Of a stretch of 64,000 nt of DNA, positions 1 to 8,739 are shown in pieces (the stretch's first letter is position 1; each line of letters starts with the position of its first letter). The notes below the pieces were generated by a model. That model saw nothing but the letters and a program-made list of their open reading frames with translations, was not told where the DNA came from and did no database searches. Made by a program: the position numbers and the translations under genes. The DNA lies in NCBI GenBank assembly GCA_002471845.1, contig DKQT01000010.1, forward strand, positions 3,707 to 67,706. The letters run 5' to 3'. This stretch comes from Fidelibacterota bacterium UBA7301 (lineage in GTDB: Bacteria > Fidelibacterota > Marinisomatia > Marinisomatales > TCS55).

Positions 1-597
1 CTGGATGCCTGCCGTAAAAAATATTACGCTACAGCGGAGAATATGGCAGAGTATGGATGGGTATTATACAAAACCAAGGATTTTTTAAATAGCAATACCT
101 GGTTCCAGGATGCAGTAACAAATGACAAAAATTGGAAGGACGCCTATAACGGATTGGGATGGACTTATGCCAAGCTGATGGTTTTGGATAGCAGTATAGC
201 CAATTATCAAACCGGTTTGGGGAAAAAACAGGACGCTTGGAATCCTACTGATATACACTCAGAAATTTTAGCAGGCCTGACATTTGCCTATCATGCCCAG
301 GGAAAAGATAAGAAAACAGTTGAGTTTGGTAGAACATTCCTAGATTCAACGGTAAAACCATTAACCTCCGGATGGATATTTTCCCATGATTCCCTGTTAA
401 ATTATTTGGATGTACGCATCACCTTAGCCGCCTCCTATTTTGCATTAGGTAAATTTGATTCAACCATCTTACAAATGACTGTAATTCTGGATTCACTAAA
501 TTCAAGTGAATTGCCAATTACCGATACAACTTTAATTGGCCGTATAGAAATGGCTAAACAAATCATGACCCTCCAGGATTATCTCCTCTCAAAATAG
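1..597 (+). CDS. TPR-repeat protein, 5' end outside window
   Basis: The reading frame is open from base 1, so the gene starts upstream and only the C-terminal 198 residues are visible. The first ATG, at 43, is probably internal. The visible part has alternating aromatic/alanine helix pairs typical of tetratricopeptide repeats (AEYGWVLYKTKDF, AYNGLGWTYAKL, ITLAASYFALGKFDS). No enzyme motif is seen. TPR proteins are scaffolds for protein contacts, and the partner is unknown here. Its TAG stop overlaps the GTG start of tadA by one base, so the two are probably cotranscribed. Confidence 0.75.
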   Translation: MDACRKKYYATAENMAEYGWVLYKTKDFLNSNTWFQDAVTNDKNWKDAYNGLGWTYAKLMVLDSSIANYQTGLGKKQDAWNPTDIHSEILAGLTFAYHAQGKDKKTVEFGRTFLDSTVKPLTSGWIFSHDSLLNYLDVRITLAASYFALGKFDSTILQMTVILDSLNSSELPITDTTLIGRIEMAKQIMTLQDYLLSK

Positions 598-1055
598 TGA
601 AACAGGATCATTCATTTTGGATGAAACAAGCCTTGGTCCAGGCTGAAAAGGCTTACAAAGCAGATGAAATTCCCATTGGTGCCATTGTTGTCCATGATGG
701 AAGAGTAATAGGCAGGGGATACAATCAGCGGGAAAGATTGAATGACCCCACCGCCCACGGAGAAATAATAGCCATTACTGCTGCGGCCAATACATTAGGG
801 GATTGGCGGCTCAACGATTGTATTTTATACGTTACCAAGGAACCATGTCCTATGTGTGCCGGTGCTATAGTGAACGCACGATTAAAAATGGTTGTTTTCG
901 GTTGTTATGACGAAGAAGCTGGATGCTGTGGTTCTTTGTATCAATTATGCGGGGATCCCCGTTTTAAGACAAAAGTTGCTGTAAAAGGCGGTATTATGGA
1001 GGAACAGTCCCTATCATTGATTCAGGACTTTTTCCAGGTACATAGAAAAACATAA
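597..1055 (+). CDS. tadA: tRNA-specific adenosine deaminase TadA
   Basis: Converts adenosine to inosine at wobble position 34 of tRNA-Arg(ACG). The 152-residue length is normal. The zinc site and proton shuttle are present: His54-Ala-Glu56 in the motif TAHGEI, and PCPMC with Cys84 and Cys87. The N-terminal FWMKQALVQAEKAY and EIPIGAIVV segments match TadA rather than guanine deaminase. The start is GTG at 597, overlapping the preceding stop. An ATG at 621 would remove the first helix residues usually present, so GTG is preferred. Confidence 0.93.
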   Translation: MKQDHSFWMKQALVQAEKAYKADEIPIGAIVVHDGRVIGRGYNQRERLNDPTAHGEIIAITAAANTLGDWRLNDCILYVTKEPCPMCAGAIVNARLKMVVFGCYDEEAGCCGSLYQLCGDPRFKTKVAVKGGIMEEQSLSLIQDFFQVHRKT

Positions 1056-1073
1056 ATTATCATGTATAATTAA

Positions 1074-1161
1074 GGAGAGGTGGCAGAGCCTGGCTGAATG
1101 CGTCGCACTCGAAATGCGGTATATCCTTTGGATATCGGGGGTTCGAATCCCTCCCTCTCCG
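1074..1161 (+). tRNA. tRNA-Ser (CGA)
   Basis: A class II tRNA. The 7-bp acceptor stem GGAGAGG/CCTCTCC has discriminator G. The anticodon loop CTCGAAA gives CGA. A long variable arm follows, then the T loop GTTCGAATCC. No CCA is encoded. It lies between tadA and a membrane-protein gene. Confidence 0.95.
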
Positions 1162-1211
1162 CTAATTCGCACAAAAGTGTCGTGTATTGTAGCAGAACTA
1201 ATCAATAGTCC

Positions 1212-1892
1212 ATGAACCTTCAAAAACAATTTCTCATTTCCTTTCCCCGTTACGGTATTGTATTGTTCTTGGTTCTCATGATCCTTTCTATGGTGACTTA
1301 TGGCGGCGGCACAATCAATGATCCTGAATCTATGGGTTATTCCTTCACGCTTAATTTTTTTAGTGATTTGGGCAAATTCACCCCAGGAAATTTCTTATCA
1401 ATGCTCTTCTTCGCTTTGTCACTATGTATCTGCGGATTTGCGTTAATGGCCTATTTTTATTATTTCATGCAGTTATTTATTCAAAACAACGCATTGACGA
1501 TTATAGCTAAAATCGGAGCAGTGGTGGGGATCATTGGCGCATTGTGCTTTGTAGGCGTGGGTTTCACCCCACACAATGTATTTTTTGCGGCACATAACTT
1601 TTTTGCAAATTGGGCTTTCAGGTGTTTTTTAATTACATCTATTTTGTTATCCTGGGTATTGTATAAAGATTACCGGTTTGAAAATCGCTATGCCTCAGGA
1701 TACCTGATATTTGCCCTGCTTATCTTTATTTATATCCTGATCTTGGAATTTGGGCCGAACCCGAGAAATTCTGATTTTTCTCTTATCTTTAATGTTTTAG
1801 CTCAAAAATTGATTGTTTTCGTTTTTATTCTATCCGTCTTGTATCAATCCTTCGGGTATTCGAAATTACTCGCCCGCAATTTGACTAAATAA
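1212..1892 (+). CDS. Six-helix membrane protein, DUF998-like
   Basis: This 226-residue protein is almost entirely hydrophobic with about six membrane segments, in the pattern N-terminal helix, extracytoplasmic loop, then paired helices. The sequences FFSDLGKF in the first loop and FTPHNVFFAAHNFFANWAF after the third helix resemble the DUF998 family, whose function is unknown. No catalytic or binding motif is certain. The gene follows tRNA-Ser by 50 bases and precedes the M28 peptidase by 22 bases, so it may be cotranscribed with that gene. The family assignment is from memory of sequence pattern and is moderately sure. Confidence 0.6.
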   Translation: MNLQKQFLISFPRYGIVLFLVLMILSMVTYGGGTINDPESMGYSFTLNFFSDLGKFTPGNFLSMLFFALSLCICGFALMAYFYYFMQLFIQNNALTIIAKIGAVVGIIGALCFVGVGFTPHNVFFAAHNFFANWAFRCFLITSILLSWVLYKDYRFENRYASGYLIFALLIFIYILILEFGPNPRNSDFSLIFNVLAQKLIVFVFILSVLYQSFGYSKLLARNLTK

Positions 1893-1914
1893 ATCACTTT
1901 CATCATTAACAGGT

Positions 1915-3612
1915 ATGAGAGAGAAAAACGTGTTTAAGAAAACAAATTTCATATTCATTTTCATTATTTTCGCAGCTTGCGGAAAACCACTGGAAGGGTG
2001 GAATAAGTATGTCCATTCCAAGGATGCCTTATCCGCCCAGGATTCCATCACCGGGGAATTATTACATACACATATATCCACCTTAGCCTCCGATGAATTT
2101 GAAGGCCGCTTCCCGGGAACAGTGGGGGAAGAAAAAACAACCGAATACTTGACCCAGACCTATGAAACCCTCGGCCTGAAGCCGGGAAACCCTGATGGAA
2201 CATGGATCCAGAAAGCCACCATGACGGGGATTATTTCAGAAATTAAAGCCCAATTTATTACCGATGATGAACGCTGGGTTATGAATGTAGGGCGGGATAT
2301 CGTTGGCAATTCATTCCAAACCAACGAATCGGTGAATATCAAAAATGCGGATCTTGTGTTTTGCGGATATGGGGTTAACGCACCGGAATACGGTTGGAAT
2401 GATTTTGAAAACGTGGATGTTAAAGGCAAGGTCATTGTTGTTCTTGTGAGTGATCCTCCAATTGTGAAAGATGGTGAATTGGACGATTCCATGTTCGGTG
2501 GAAAAGCGATGACTTATTACGGCCGTTGGTCCTACAAGTTTGAAGAAGGGTTGAGACAGGGCGCCGCTGGTGTCATTGTCGTCCATGAAACTGCCCCGGC
2601 GGGATATCCATTTTCTGTTCTCCAAAACGGGTACGATGGAGAACAGTTAACCATTGAAAATCCGAATATTACCCCTTTGCCATTCCAGGGCTGGATACCC
2701 CTGGCTACGGCCGAACGATTATTCAAAATGAGTGGAATGGATTACCATGAACAAAAAGCCGCCGCTGTTATTCCTGGATTTAAAGCGGTGTCACTCCAGG
2801 CACAATTCACCAGCAAAATGCTTAATTCTGCTCGGCGCTTTGACTCAAACAATATTGTGGCCAAATATGAAGGTACCGATCCAGAATTAAAGAATGAATA
2901 TATTATTTATACTTCCCACTGGGACCATTTAGGAAAAAACCCAGAGTTAGAAGGAGACCAGATTTATAATGGCGCCAATGATAATGCTTCCGGAACGGGA
3001 ACTATCATGGCTGTGGCCAAAGCTTTTTCAAATCTTGCCAATGGATCCAAACGGAGCATTCTCTTTTTAGCCGTAACAGCTGAAGAGCAGGGACTGTTGG
3101 GCGCTAAATATTATAGCATCAACCCCTTGTACCCCTTGGAGAAAACAGTGGCTGTAATCAACATTGACGCCATGGGTAATACTTTTGGAAGAACGAAAGA
3201 TCTGATCGTCATTGGAAAAGGAAATTCAGAGTTAGATCAGGTGCTTAAATATGCCGCCGCTCAGGACAATAAATATTTGATCCCTGATGCGGAACCGGAA
3301 AAGGGCTTTTATTACCGTTCCGATCATTTTGCTTTTGCCAAACAGGGTGTGCCGGCCCTTTATGTGGATGGAGGCTTGGATGTTGTGGGTAAGGGAAAGG
3401 AATTCGGTCATCAGAAAAAAGATGAATACACCAATAATGATTACCACACCGTCACCGATGAGATCAAGAATGATTGGGATTTTTCGGGCACGGTGGAGGA
3501 TGCCAGGATTTTATTCAGGGTCGGCTATGCCATCGGTCAGCATAATGTGTGGCCCAAATGGAGCGAAGGAACCGAATTCAAGGCCAAGCGGGAAGCCATG
3601 CTGAACCCATGA
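1915..3612 (+). CDS. M28-family zinc metallopeptidase lipoprotein
   Basis: A predicted secreted lipoprotein: basic start, hydrophobic stretch and lipobox FAAC with Cys22. A PA-like insert appears to lie around residues 130-290. The C-terminal M28 catalytic domain shows the two-zinc ligand set: His335 in SHWDHLG, Asp356 in NDNASG, Glu390-Glu391 in TAEEQG (general base and ligand), Asp418 in INIDAMG and His511 in DYHTVTDE. Such enzymes remove N-terminal amino acids from peptides outside the inner membrane and supply amino acids to heterotrophs. Length (565) fits PA-containing M28 proteins. Exact substrate cannot be read from sequence. GTG at 1930 is an alternative start. Confidence 0.9.
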   Translation: MREKNVFKKTNFIFIFIIFAACGKPLEGWNKYVHSKDALSAQDSITGELLHTHISTLASDEFEGRFPGTVGEEKTTEYLTQTYETLGLKPGNPDGTWIQKATMTGIISEIKAQFITDDERWVMNVGRDIVGNSFQTNESVNIKNADLVFCGYGVNAPEYGWNDFENVDVKGKVIVVLVSDPPIVKDGELDDSMFGGKAMTYYGRWSYKFEEGLRQGAAGVIVVHETAPAGYPFSVLQNGYDGEQLTIENPNITPLPFQGWIPLATAERLFKMSGMDYHEQKAAAVIPGFKAVSLQAQFTSKMLNSARRFDSNNIVAKYEGTDPELKNEYIIYTSHWDHLGKNPELEGDQIYNGANDNASGTGTIMAVAKAFSNLANGSKRSILFLAVTAEEQGLLGAKYYSINPLYPLEKTVAVINIDAMGNTFGRTKDLIVIGKGNSELDQVLKYAAAQDNKYLIPDAEPEKGFYYRSDHFAFAKQGVPALYVDGGLDVVGKGKEFGHQKKDEYTNNDYHTVTDEIKNDWDFSGTVEDARILFRVGYAIGQHNVWPKWSEGTEFKAKREAMLNP

Positions 3613-3717
3613 TCGAGGTTACCCAGCCATAAAACTACTTACCATCGGTGGCGTATTGAACCTGGCCTTCGGATTCGTTATGAATTTATTTCACGTATTT
3701 ACTCTAAATTACCATAG

Positions 3718-4104
3718 ATGAAATTAACTGACCAACCCCAACTAACCAGTGAAGACAAAGAGCGCTACGAAAAACGAATTGCGGCAATTGATCTCAAAGA
3801 TATTCCATTTGTTCTTAATGAGGTTCCCCAAAAGATCGAAAGGCTGGTTGCAAACCCAACACTGCTTGATTACCAATTAGTTCTGGTTACAGATATTTCT
3901 AAGCTCCACAGCATTCTAAGAGATTTACCTGAATTAAGCAAAGATTTGCAAAAAAGAATAGTTTTTGCTTTGGAATATTTTCTGGAAGAGTATGATGAAA
4001 TCCCCGATAGTACCCCCCGAATTGGATTATTGGATGATTATGTGCTCGCCAGGTGGGTTGTAGATAATATCATGACAGATTATTCGGATATCATCGAAGC
4101 CTAA
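3718..4104 (+). CDS. DUF1232 (YkvA-like) small protein
   Basis: A 128-residue protein with no signal peptide. The C-terminal half, EYDEIPDSTPRIGLLDDYV followed by a hydrophobic helix, matches the shape of DUF1232/YkvA, whose hallmark is a pro-rich turn followed by LDD. The N-terminal 60 residues are helical and charged. Function is unknown. It stands alone between the M28 peptidase and a convergent zinc-ribbon gene. The family call rests on one motif. Confidence 0.55.
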   Translation: MKLTDQPQLTSEDKERYEKRIAAIDLKDIPFVLNEVPQKIERLVANPTLLDYQLVLVTDISKLHSILRDLPELSKDLQKRIVFALEYFLEEYDEIPDSTPRIGLLDDYVLARWVVDNIMTDYSDIIEA

Positions 4105-4109
4105 TTCTA

Positions 4110-4307
4110 TTATTCGTTAAATTCTCCTTCAGAGAATTGCCATTGGCAGGTATGGCACCACCAGGGCTTGCCATTATAATCCCGCAAATCAGTTTGCAAT
4201 TGAAGTGGGTTGCTGCACTTTGGACAATCCCGTTTTGACCCTGCCTCAGGCCACTTGTAATCAGGGCGAAACTTTACTGATTTATCTAAATTTTGATTAT
4301 TACTCAT
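4110..4307 (-). CDS. Small zinc-ribbon protein
   Basis: A 65-residue protein with two CxxC pairs (CPKCSNPL and CHTCQWQF) about 25 residues apart, which should bind one zinc as a ribbon. The tryptophans near the second pair (KPWWCHTC) are typical of tiny ribbon proteins of unknown role. The start is taken as ATG at 4307. A TTG at 4340 in frame would add eleven residues and has no better ribosome site. It converges on the DUF1232 gene with a 5-base gap. Confidence 0.6.
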   Translation of the reverse strand: MSNNQNLDKSVKFRPDYKWPEAGSKRDCPKCSNPLQLQTDLRDYNGKPWWCHTCQWQFSEGEFNE

Positions 4308-4355
4308 ACCGGAATTTAGGGTTGATTCTAATCGTGACAATAACTGTTTGATAGA

Positions 4356-4778
4356 TTAATTTGCCAAAATCCAAAGCTGCCATAGAAATAAAAAACTTAT
4401 CCCGGACCAAATATACCTGGAGAAACGATATTCTTCCTTCGCTTGGGCAATTTTTTCAGCCAGGAGATAAGTATTCAAGTGAACATTTATTGTATCACCG
4501 CTCAATACAAATACCTGTTTTACCGCCCCAGTTTCGCTGTATTGTAAAAAGGGATCCTGTATGGATGGGGGATGGTGTGTTATATAATGAATTCCTTCTA
4601 AAACAGGTATAGGGTTATCCAATGGTGTATGTCCGATTAATGATCCATCAACGTAAATAGGTACAGCGTTTGTATCTGCTTTTATATTGATGAATCCTGG
4701 GTTTTTGTCAAAAACTATCTTTTGAGCGTTGATGAAGCCAAGACTCATAAAAAGGGGAATAATCCATTTCAAATCCAT
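4356..4778 (-). CDS. PEGA-domain envelope protein
   Basis: 140 residues. An N-terminal hydrophobic segment ending in GFINAQ looks like a cleavable signal peptide. Next comes a PEGA-type beta domain (residues about 27-75, IYVDGSLIGHTPLDNPIPVL), and then a C-terminal hydrophobic helix (ISFLFLWQLWIL). PEGA domains are thought to bind surface layers or polysaccharide, but no activity is known. It is divergent from the TPR lipoprotein gene with a 43-base spacer. Confidence 0.6.
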   Translation of the reverse strand: MDLKWIIPLFMSLGFINAQKIVFDKNPGFINIKADTNAVPIYVDGSLIGHTPLDNPIPVLEGIHYITHHPPSIQDPFLQYSETGAVKQVFVLSGDTINVHLNTYLLAEKIAQAKEEYRFSRYIWSGISFLFLWQLWILAN

Positions 4779-4821
4779 GGAATAATTTATTTTTATATAA
4801 TGATTAGAATGAAGGAACTTC

Positions 4822-6567
4822 TTGACTGAAAATATGCTGAAAAATCCTATTTATACATCTGCCCGGCAATGGATTGCATTAACGGGCATTATTTTTATAT
4901 CCTGCGCCAATTTCAAAGCTTATTTCAATACCTACTACAATGCGGAAGAATATTTCGATAAAGCGGAAAAAATTCGCCTGGAAAATCGTGGTGAAAAGCT
5001 TCCCCAATCGGCTGTTAATAATTACGAAAAGGTGATAGAAAAAGTCCAGTTTATCCTAGATAATTATCCCGAATTCAAATGGAAAAAATCTGCTCTTTCC
5101 TTAATCGCCCAATCACATTTTCACCGGGGAGAATACCGGGCGGCAACATCTGCATTGGCTGAAATGAAAAGTGCTTTTGGTGAGGAAGTGTATGGAGAAG
5201 TAGAATTTTGGACATCCCTGATAAAATGGAAACAGAATAAACCACAGCCTGCAATTAATAGTCTGAATAACCTGCTTCAATCTAACTTAAATCAAAATTT
5301 TAGAGCCAAAGTGTACCTGGCGATTGCTGAAATATATTTGGAACAGGGGATGCAGTCCGAAGCCATGGATAACCTTGAAAAGGCGGCAGAAAAGATTCGT
5401 GACCCCAATGAAAAAGGTCAGATTTATTATCGAATTGCCTCTCTTTCGTTCGATAATGGTGTTTTTGACCGTGCGCTGATAGCTTATCAGCAAGTGATAA
5501 AAAACTCTCAATCCAAAAAACAGGTCCAGGAGGGCTACCTGAAAACGGTTCAGATTTACCGTCTGGAGGGAAATATTGATTTGGCCGCCAATACCATTAA
5601 AAATATGCTGCTAGATGAAAATTATCAGTCTATATTTGCGAGTCTTGAACTGGAATTAGCTAAATTATATGAACAACAGAATAAAATAACTGCAGCAAAA
5701 AACAGACTCAAATCTATCGTCCAGGATTATGTAAAAACCGCTGCCTCCGCAGAAGCATATTACAAATTGGGAAATTATTCTATTCAGGACGATTGGGACT
5801 TGGAAATAGCTTTAAAACAATTTGGATCGGTTTCAGCTGAATATCGGAACTCTTTATATTCTAAACCGGCAAAGGTGAGAATAAAGGAAATTAAATCCTA
5901 CCAACAGGCACAATTAAATTTTGAACCTTGGGCTCTTAAAATTACTAAATCCGATACAATTGCCGATTCACTTTTTCTGAAAGATGAACAAAACGAATTT
6001 GCGAAAATTGTTTATGGAATCTCCGAATTGGAAGCATTTCATTTTGGGCGGAAGGATACAGCCTTGGTCTATTTGAATCTATTGACAAAATTCGCAAATC
6101 AATCTCAATTATTGCCTAAAGCGTTGTATGCTAAATTGATGATAATGAATGAAATGGGGGATACGAATACAGTTGGTGAATTAAAAAAGCGCATTGTAAA
6201 TGAATTTCCTAAAACAGATTATGCATTGGCTATCATTAATACAGATAAATCCTATCAACCATTAACCTCTACTTCCGATGAAAAATTGATTCTGGCCGAA
6301 CAAAACTGGAAATCCGATTCATCCTTGGGCATTGCTCATTATCGGGAAATTGTGAATGAAGATACTGTATCGGAATCCAGTGCCAAAGCGGCCTACTTTT
6401 TAGCCTATCAATATGATTACCACTTGGTTCAACCCGACAGCGCTCTAAAATATTACCAGTGGATATTGAAGTACCATAACGATTCAGACCAGGCATTCCA
6501 TTCTAATAAACGGGTCACTTTTTTAAATTCTGTCTTAGCTGATACTTCGGGCACCAATGATCATTGA
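4822..6567 (+). CDS. Large TPR lipoprotein
   Basis: 581 residues. An N-terminal hydrophobic stretch ends in FISCANF, a good lipobox (Cys28), so it is probably anchored in the outer membrane facing the periplasm. At least eight helix-pair repeats follow, some with YxxA/LG TPR signatures (VYLAIAEIYLEQGM, YYRIASLSFDNGVFD, YYKLGNYSIQD). The arrangement recalls BamD/YbgF-like scaffolds, but no specific family is recognised. The start is TTG at 4822, because GAAGGA at 4811-4816 sits 5 bases ahead of it; the ATG at 4834 would lie 17 bases away. The end overlaps pyrK by 11 bases. Confidence 0.7.
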   Translation: MTENMLKNPIYTSARQWIALTGIIFISCANFKAYFNTYYNAEEYFDKAEKIRLENRGEKLPQSAVNNYEKVIEKVQFILDNYPEFKWKKSALSLIAQSHFHRGEYRAATSALAEMKSAFGEEVYGEVEFWTSLIKWKQNKPQPAINSLNNLLQSNLNQNFRAKVYLAIAEIYLEQGMQSEAMDNLEKAAEKIRDPNEKGQIYYRIASLSFDNGVFDRALIAYQQVIKNSQSKKQVQEGYLKTVQIYRLEGNIDLAANTIKNMLLDENYQSIFASLELELAKLYEQQNKITAAKNRLKSIVQDYVKTAASAEAYYKLGNYSIQDDWDLEIALKQFGSVSAEYRNSLYSKPAKVRIKEIKSYQQAQLNFEPWALKITKSDTIADSLFLKDEQNEFAKIVYGISELEAFHFGRKDTALVYLNLLTKFANQSQLLPKALYAKLMIMNEMGDTNTVGELKKRIVNEFPKTDYALAIINTDKSYQPLTSTSDEKLILAEQNWKSDSSLGIAHYREIVNEDTVSESSAKAAYFLAYQYDYHLVQPDSALKYYQWILKYHNDSDQAFHSNKRVTFLNSVLADTSGTNDH

Positions 6568-7348
6568 ACGTGCCTACATAAAGTCAAATCGAGAGGTGGC
6601 AAACAATATTTGGGAAATGCACTTTGAAGCGCCCCAAATTGCCAGTGAATATTCAGGCTCAGGACAGTTTATAAATATCCTCGTCATGAATGCCTGGAAT
6701 CACCCCTTACGTCGTCCAATGAGTATTGCCTCCGTAGTAAAGGGGAATATTTCTATTATCTATAAAATATTTGGCGAGGTAACCCAACTTCTATCTGAAA
6801 AAAAAGTAGGCGATGAGGCCGAATTAATGGGGCCTTTAGGCAATACCTTCTCAAATTGGAAGAACGGTACCTATCCAATTTTAGTTGGGGGCGGGGTCGG
6901 TTTGGCACCTATTCTGAATTTGAAAAATGAATGCGATACTCATCATGTTAAGTATGACATAATTATCGGTGCACGTTCCGGGGATGAACATTTTATGGAT
7001 CATGAACCTGAGAAAAATATTATTCTTTCTACCGATGATGGAACTATCGGGGTAAAAGGAACAGTAATGGTTCCCTTGGAAAAAATGGCAAAGGAAAACG
7101 AAAATCCCTACTTATTTGCCTGTGGACCAGAACCAATGCTGGAAGCAGTGCGTAATTTTGCCCTTTCAAATCATATCCCAGCACAATTGGCCGTAGAGAG
7201 TTACATGGGATGTGGAGTGGGACTTTGCCAAGGCTGCGTAATCCATCGCCAGAATGGGGAAATTGGAAGACATAGCTACCATGAGAAATATTCGTTAGTG
7301 TGCCTGGACGGGCCGATTTATGAAGCAAAGGATATCCATTTTGGCTGA
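6557..7348 (+). CDS. pyrK: Dihydroorotate dehydrogenase B, electron-transfer subunit
   Basis: The iron-sulfur flavoprotein subunit of class 1B dihydroorotate dehydrogenase. It passes electrons from PyrD FMN through a 2Fe-2S cluster and FAD to NAD+. The order is an FAD-binding barrel (HPLRRPMSIAS near residue 54), an NAD-binding fold (GGGVGLAPIL and ACGPEPMLEAV), and a C-terminal cluster with Cys219, Cys224, Cys227 and Cys249. Length (263) is normal. It overlaps both the TPR gene upstream and pyrD downstream, so expression is coupled. NAD-linked pyrimidine synthesis avoids dependence on quinones. Confidence 0.95.
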   Translation: MIIERAYIKSNREVANNIWEMHFEAPQIASEYSGSGQFINILVMNAWNHPLRRPMSIASVVKGNISIIYKIFGEVTQLLSEKKVGDEAELMGPLGNTFSNWKNGTYPILVGGGVGLAPILNLKNECDTHHVKYDIIIGARSGDEHFMDHEPEKNIILSTDDGTIGVKGTVMVPLEKMAKENENPYLFACGPEPMLEAVRNFALSNHIPAQLAVESYMGCGVGLCQGCVIHRQNGEIGRHSYHEKYSLVCLDGPIYEAKDIHFG

Positions 7349-8261
7349 TCTAAGGATAAAAATTGGGAATGAAACTTTTGATAACCCCATCTGGGTGGCT
7401 TCCGGTACTTTTGGCTATGGCACGGAAGCGCCTGATTTGGTGGATGTGAATCGACTGGGGGCCATCGTTACAAAATCAATTACGCGTCAGCCCCGGGAAG
7501 GGAATCCCCCGCCAAGAATTGTTGAAACTCCCTCAGGAATGATTAATTCAATAGGCCTTGCCAATATCGGTGTGGAACGATACATCCGTGAAATGCTGCC
7601 GATTTATGAGAATCTTTCTACCAAGATTATCATGAACATTGCCGGGACTGATATCCAGGAATATGTGGAAATCATGAAAATGGTTGAATCTGTTTCCTCG
7701 GTTATTGTTGGCTACGAAATCAATATTTCATGCCCCAATGTGAAAAAGGGTGGAATGGAATTTGGAGTGGACTGCGATATGACCGCCAAATTAACAGCTA
7801 AACTACGGAATATTACAGAGAGATTGCTGATCATGAAATTGAGTCCTAATGTTTCAGATATCGTTTCCATCGGAATGAGTGCTCAAGAATCCGGTGCCGA
7901 TGCTGTTTCTGCTATCAACACTGTTGTAGGTATGAGCATTAATGCAAACACAGGTGAAAGTAATATTCATACGACTTATGGCGGGTTGTCCGGCCCGGCG
8001 ATCAAACCAGTGGGTTTGGCGATGGTGCATAAGTTATATCAGGATTTGTCTATTCCAATAATTGGCATAGGCGGAATTGTAAACAGAGAAGATGTGGTTG
8101 AATTTATGATGGCAGGATCAGTCGCTGTTCAAATAGGTACAGCAAATTTCAGAAATCCCGGTATCAGTGAAGACATTCTTGACACGCTGGAAATATTTTT
8201 AGAAGAAACCCATCGAGCTGCAGCAACAGAATTAATCGGGGCGGTTAAAACACATTCTTGA
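7341..8261 (+). CDS. pyrD: Dihydroorotate dehydrogenase B, catalytic subunit
   Basis: An FMN TIM-barrel enzyme that oxidises dihydroorotate to orotate in pyrimidine synthesis. ASGTFGYGTE, INISCPNVKKGG (whose Cys is the class 1B catalytic base), NTVVGMSINA, GGLSGPAIKP and IGIGGI phosphate-binding segments are all present. I start it at TTG 7341 (306 residues, MADLRIKIGN), because AAAGGA at 7327-7332 lies 8 bases ahead and the product then starts like its relatives. An in-frame ATG at 7320 would add seven residues with no ribosome site. It overlaps the pyrK stop by 8 bases. Confidence 0.93.
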   Translation: MADLRIKIGNETFDNPIWVASGTFGYGTEAPDLVDVNRLGAIVTKSITRQPREGNPPPRIVETPSGMINSIGLANIGVERYIREMLPIYENLSTKIIMNIAGTDIQEYVEIMKMVESVSSVIVGYEINISCPNVKKGGMEFGVDCDMTAKLTAKLRNITERLLIMKLSPNVSDIVSIGMSAQESGADAVSAINTVVGMSINANTGESNIHTTYGGLSGPAIKPVGLAMVHKLYQDLSIPIIGIGGIVNREDVVEFMMAGSVAVQIGTANFRNPGISEDILDTLEIFLEETHRAAATELIGAVKTHS

Positions 8262-8264
8262 TCC

Positions 8265-8738
8265 ATGCGTAAAATTTTATCATTAATTATTATTATCGGA
8301 ATTATTAGTGGATGTGCCAATTCGCCACGATATCGAACCGGTCCGGTTAAATCAAAACCATCAAAAACAAAAAATCTGCCTGCACTGAAAACCAAAGCGA
8401 AAGTAAAACATCCAAAGGTAATGACAGGTATGAGCTCTTTTTATGCAGCAGATTTTCATGGTAAACTTACCGCCAATGGTGAAGTTTATGATATGTATGG
8501 TTTAACGGCAGCCCATAAAACTCTTCCACTGAATACCATCGCCCGTGTAACGAACTTAGATAATAATAAATCACTTATTTTGCGCATCAATGATCGCGGA
8601 CCGTATGTAAAAGGGCGTATATTGGATTGCTCTTATGGCGCCGCAAAAAAACTCGGGTTTATCAATAATGGAACAACAAAAGTAAAGATTGAAGTGATTG
8701 AATGGGGCGATAACCAATATATGAAACACATGGAATAA
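8265..8738 (+). CDS. rlpA: RlpA-like septal lipoprotein
   Basis: 157 residues. The signal peptide ends in the lipobox ISGC with Cys17, followed by a basic linker and a double-psi beta-barrel domain (about residues 48-150). The barrel includes SSFYAADFHGKLTANGE, the core RINDRGPYVKGRILD and a conserved Tyr/Leu tail. RlpA proteins bind, and in some species cleave, denuded peptidoglycan at the septum. No SPOR domain is present, so this is the short form. It sits between pyrD and a lipid kinase gene with 1-3 base gaps. Confidence 0.88.
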   Translation: MRKILSLIIIIGIISGCANSPRYRTGPVKSKPSKTKNLPALKTKAKVKHPKVMTGMSSFYAADFHGKLTANGEVYDMYGLTAAHKTLPLNTIARVTNLDNNKSLILRINDRGPYVKGRILDCSYGAAKKLGFINNGTTKVKIEVIEWGDNQYMKHME

Positions 8739-8739
8739 C

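Noticed and set aside
1065..1070. TATAAT as a promoter for tRNA-Ser
   Set aside because: It ends 3 bases before the mature tRNA start, so transcription would begin inside the tRNA.
1014..1229. Minus-strand 71-codon frame over tRNA-Ser
   Set aside because: It is antisense to tRNA-Ser and the end of tadA; a known artefact type.
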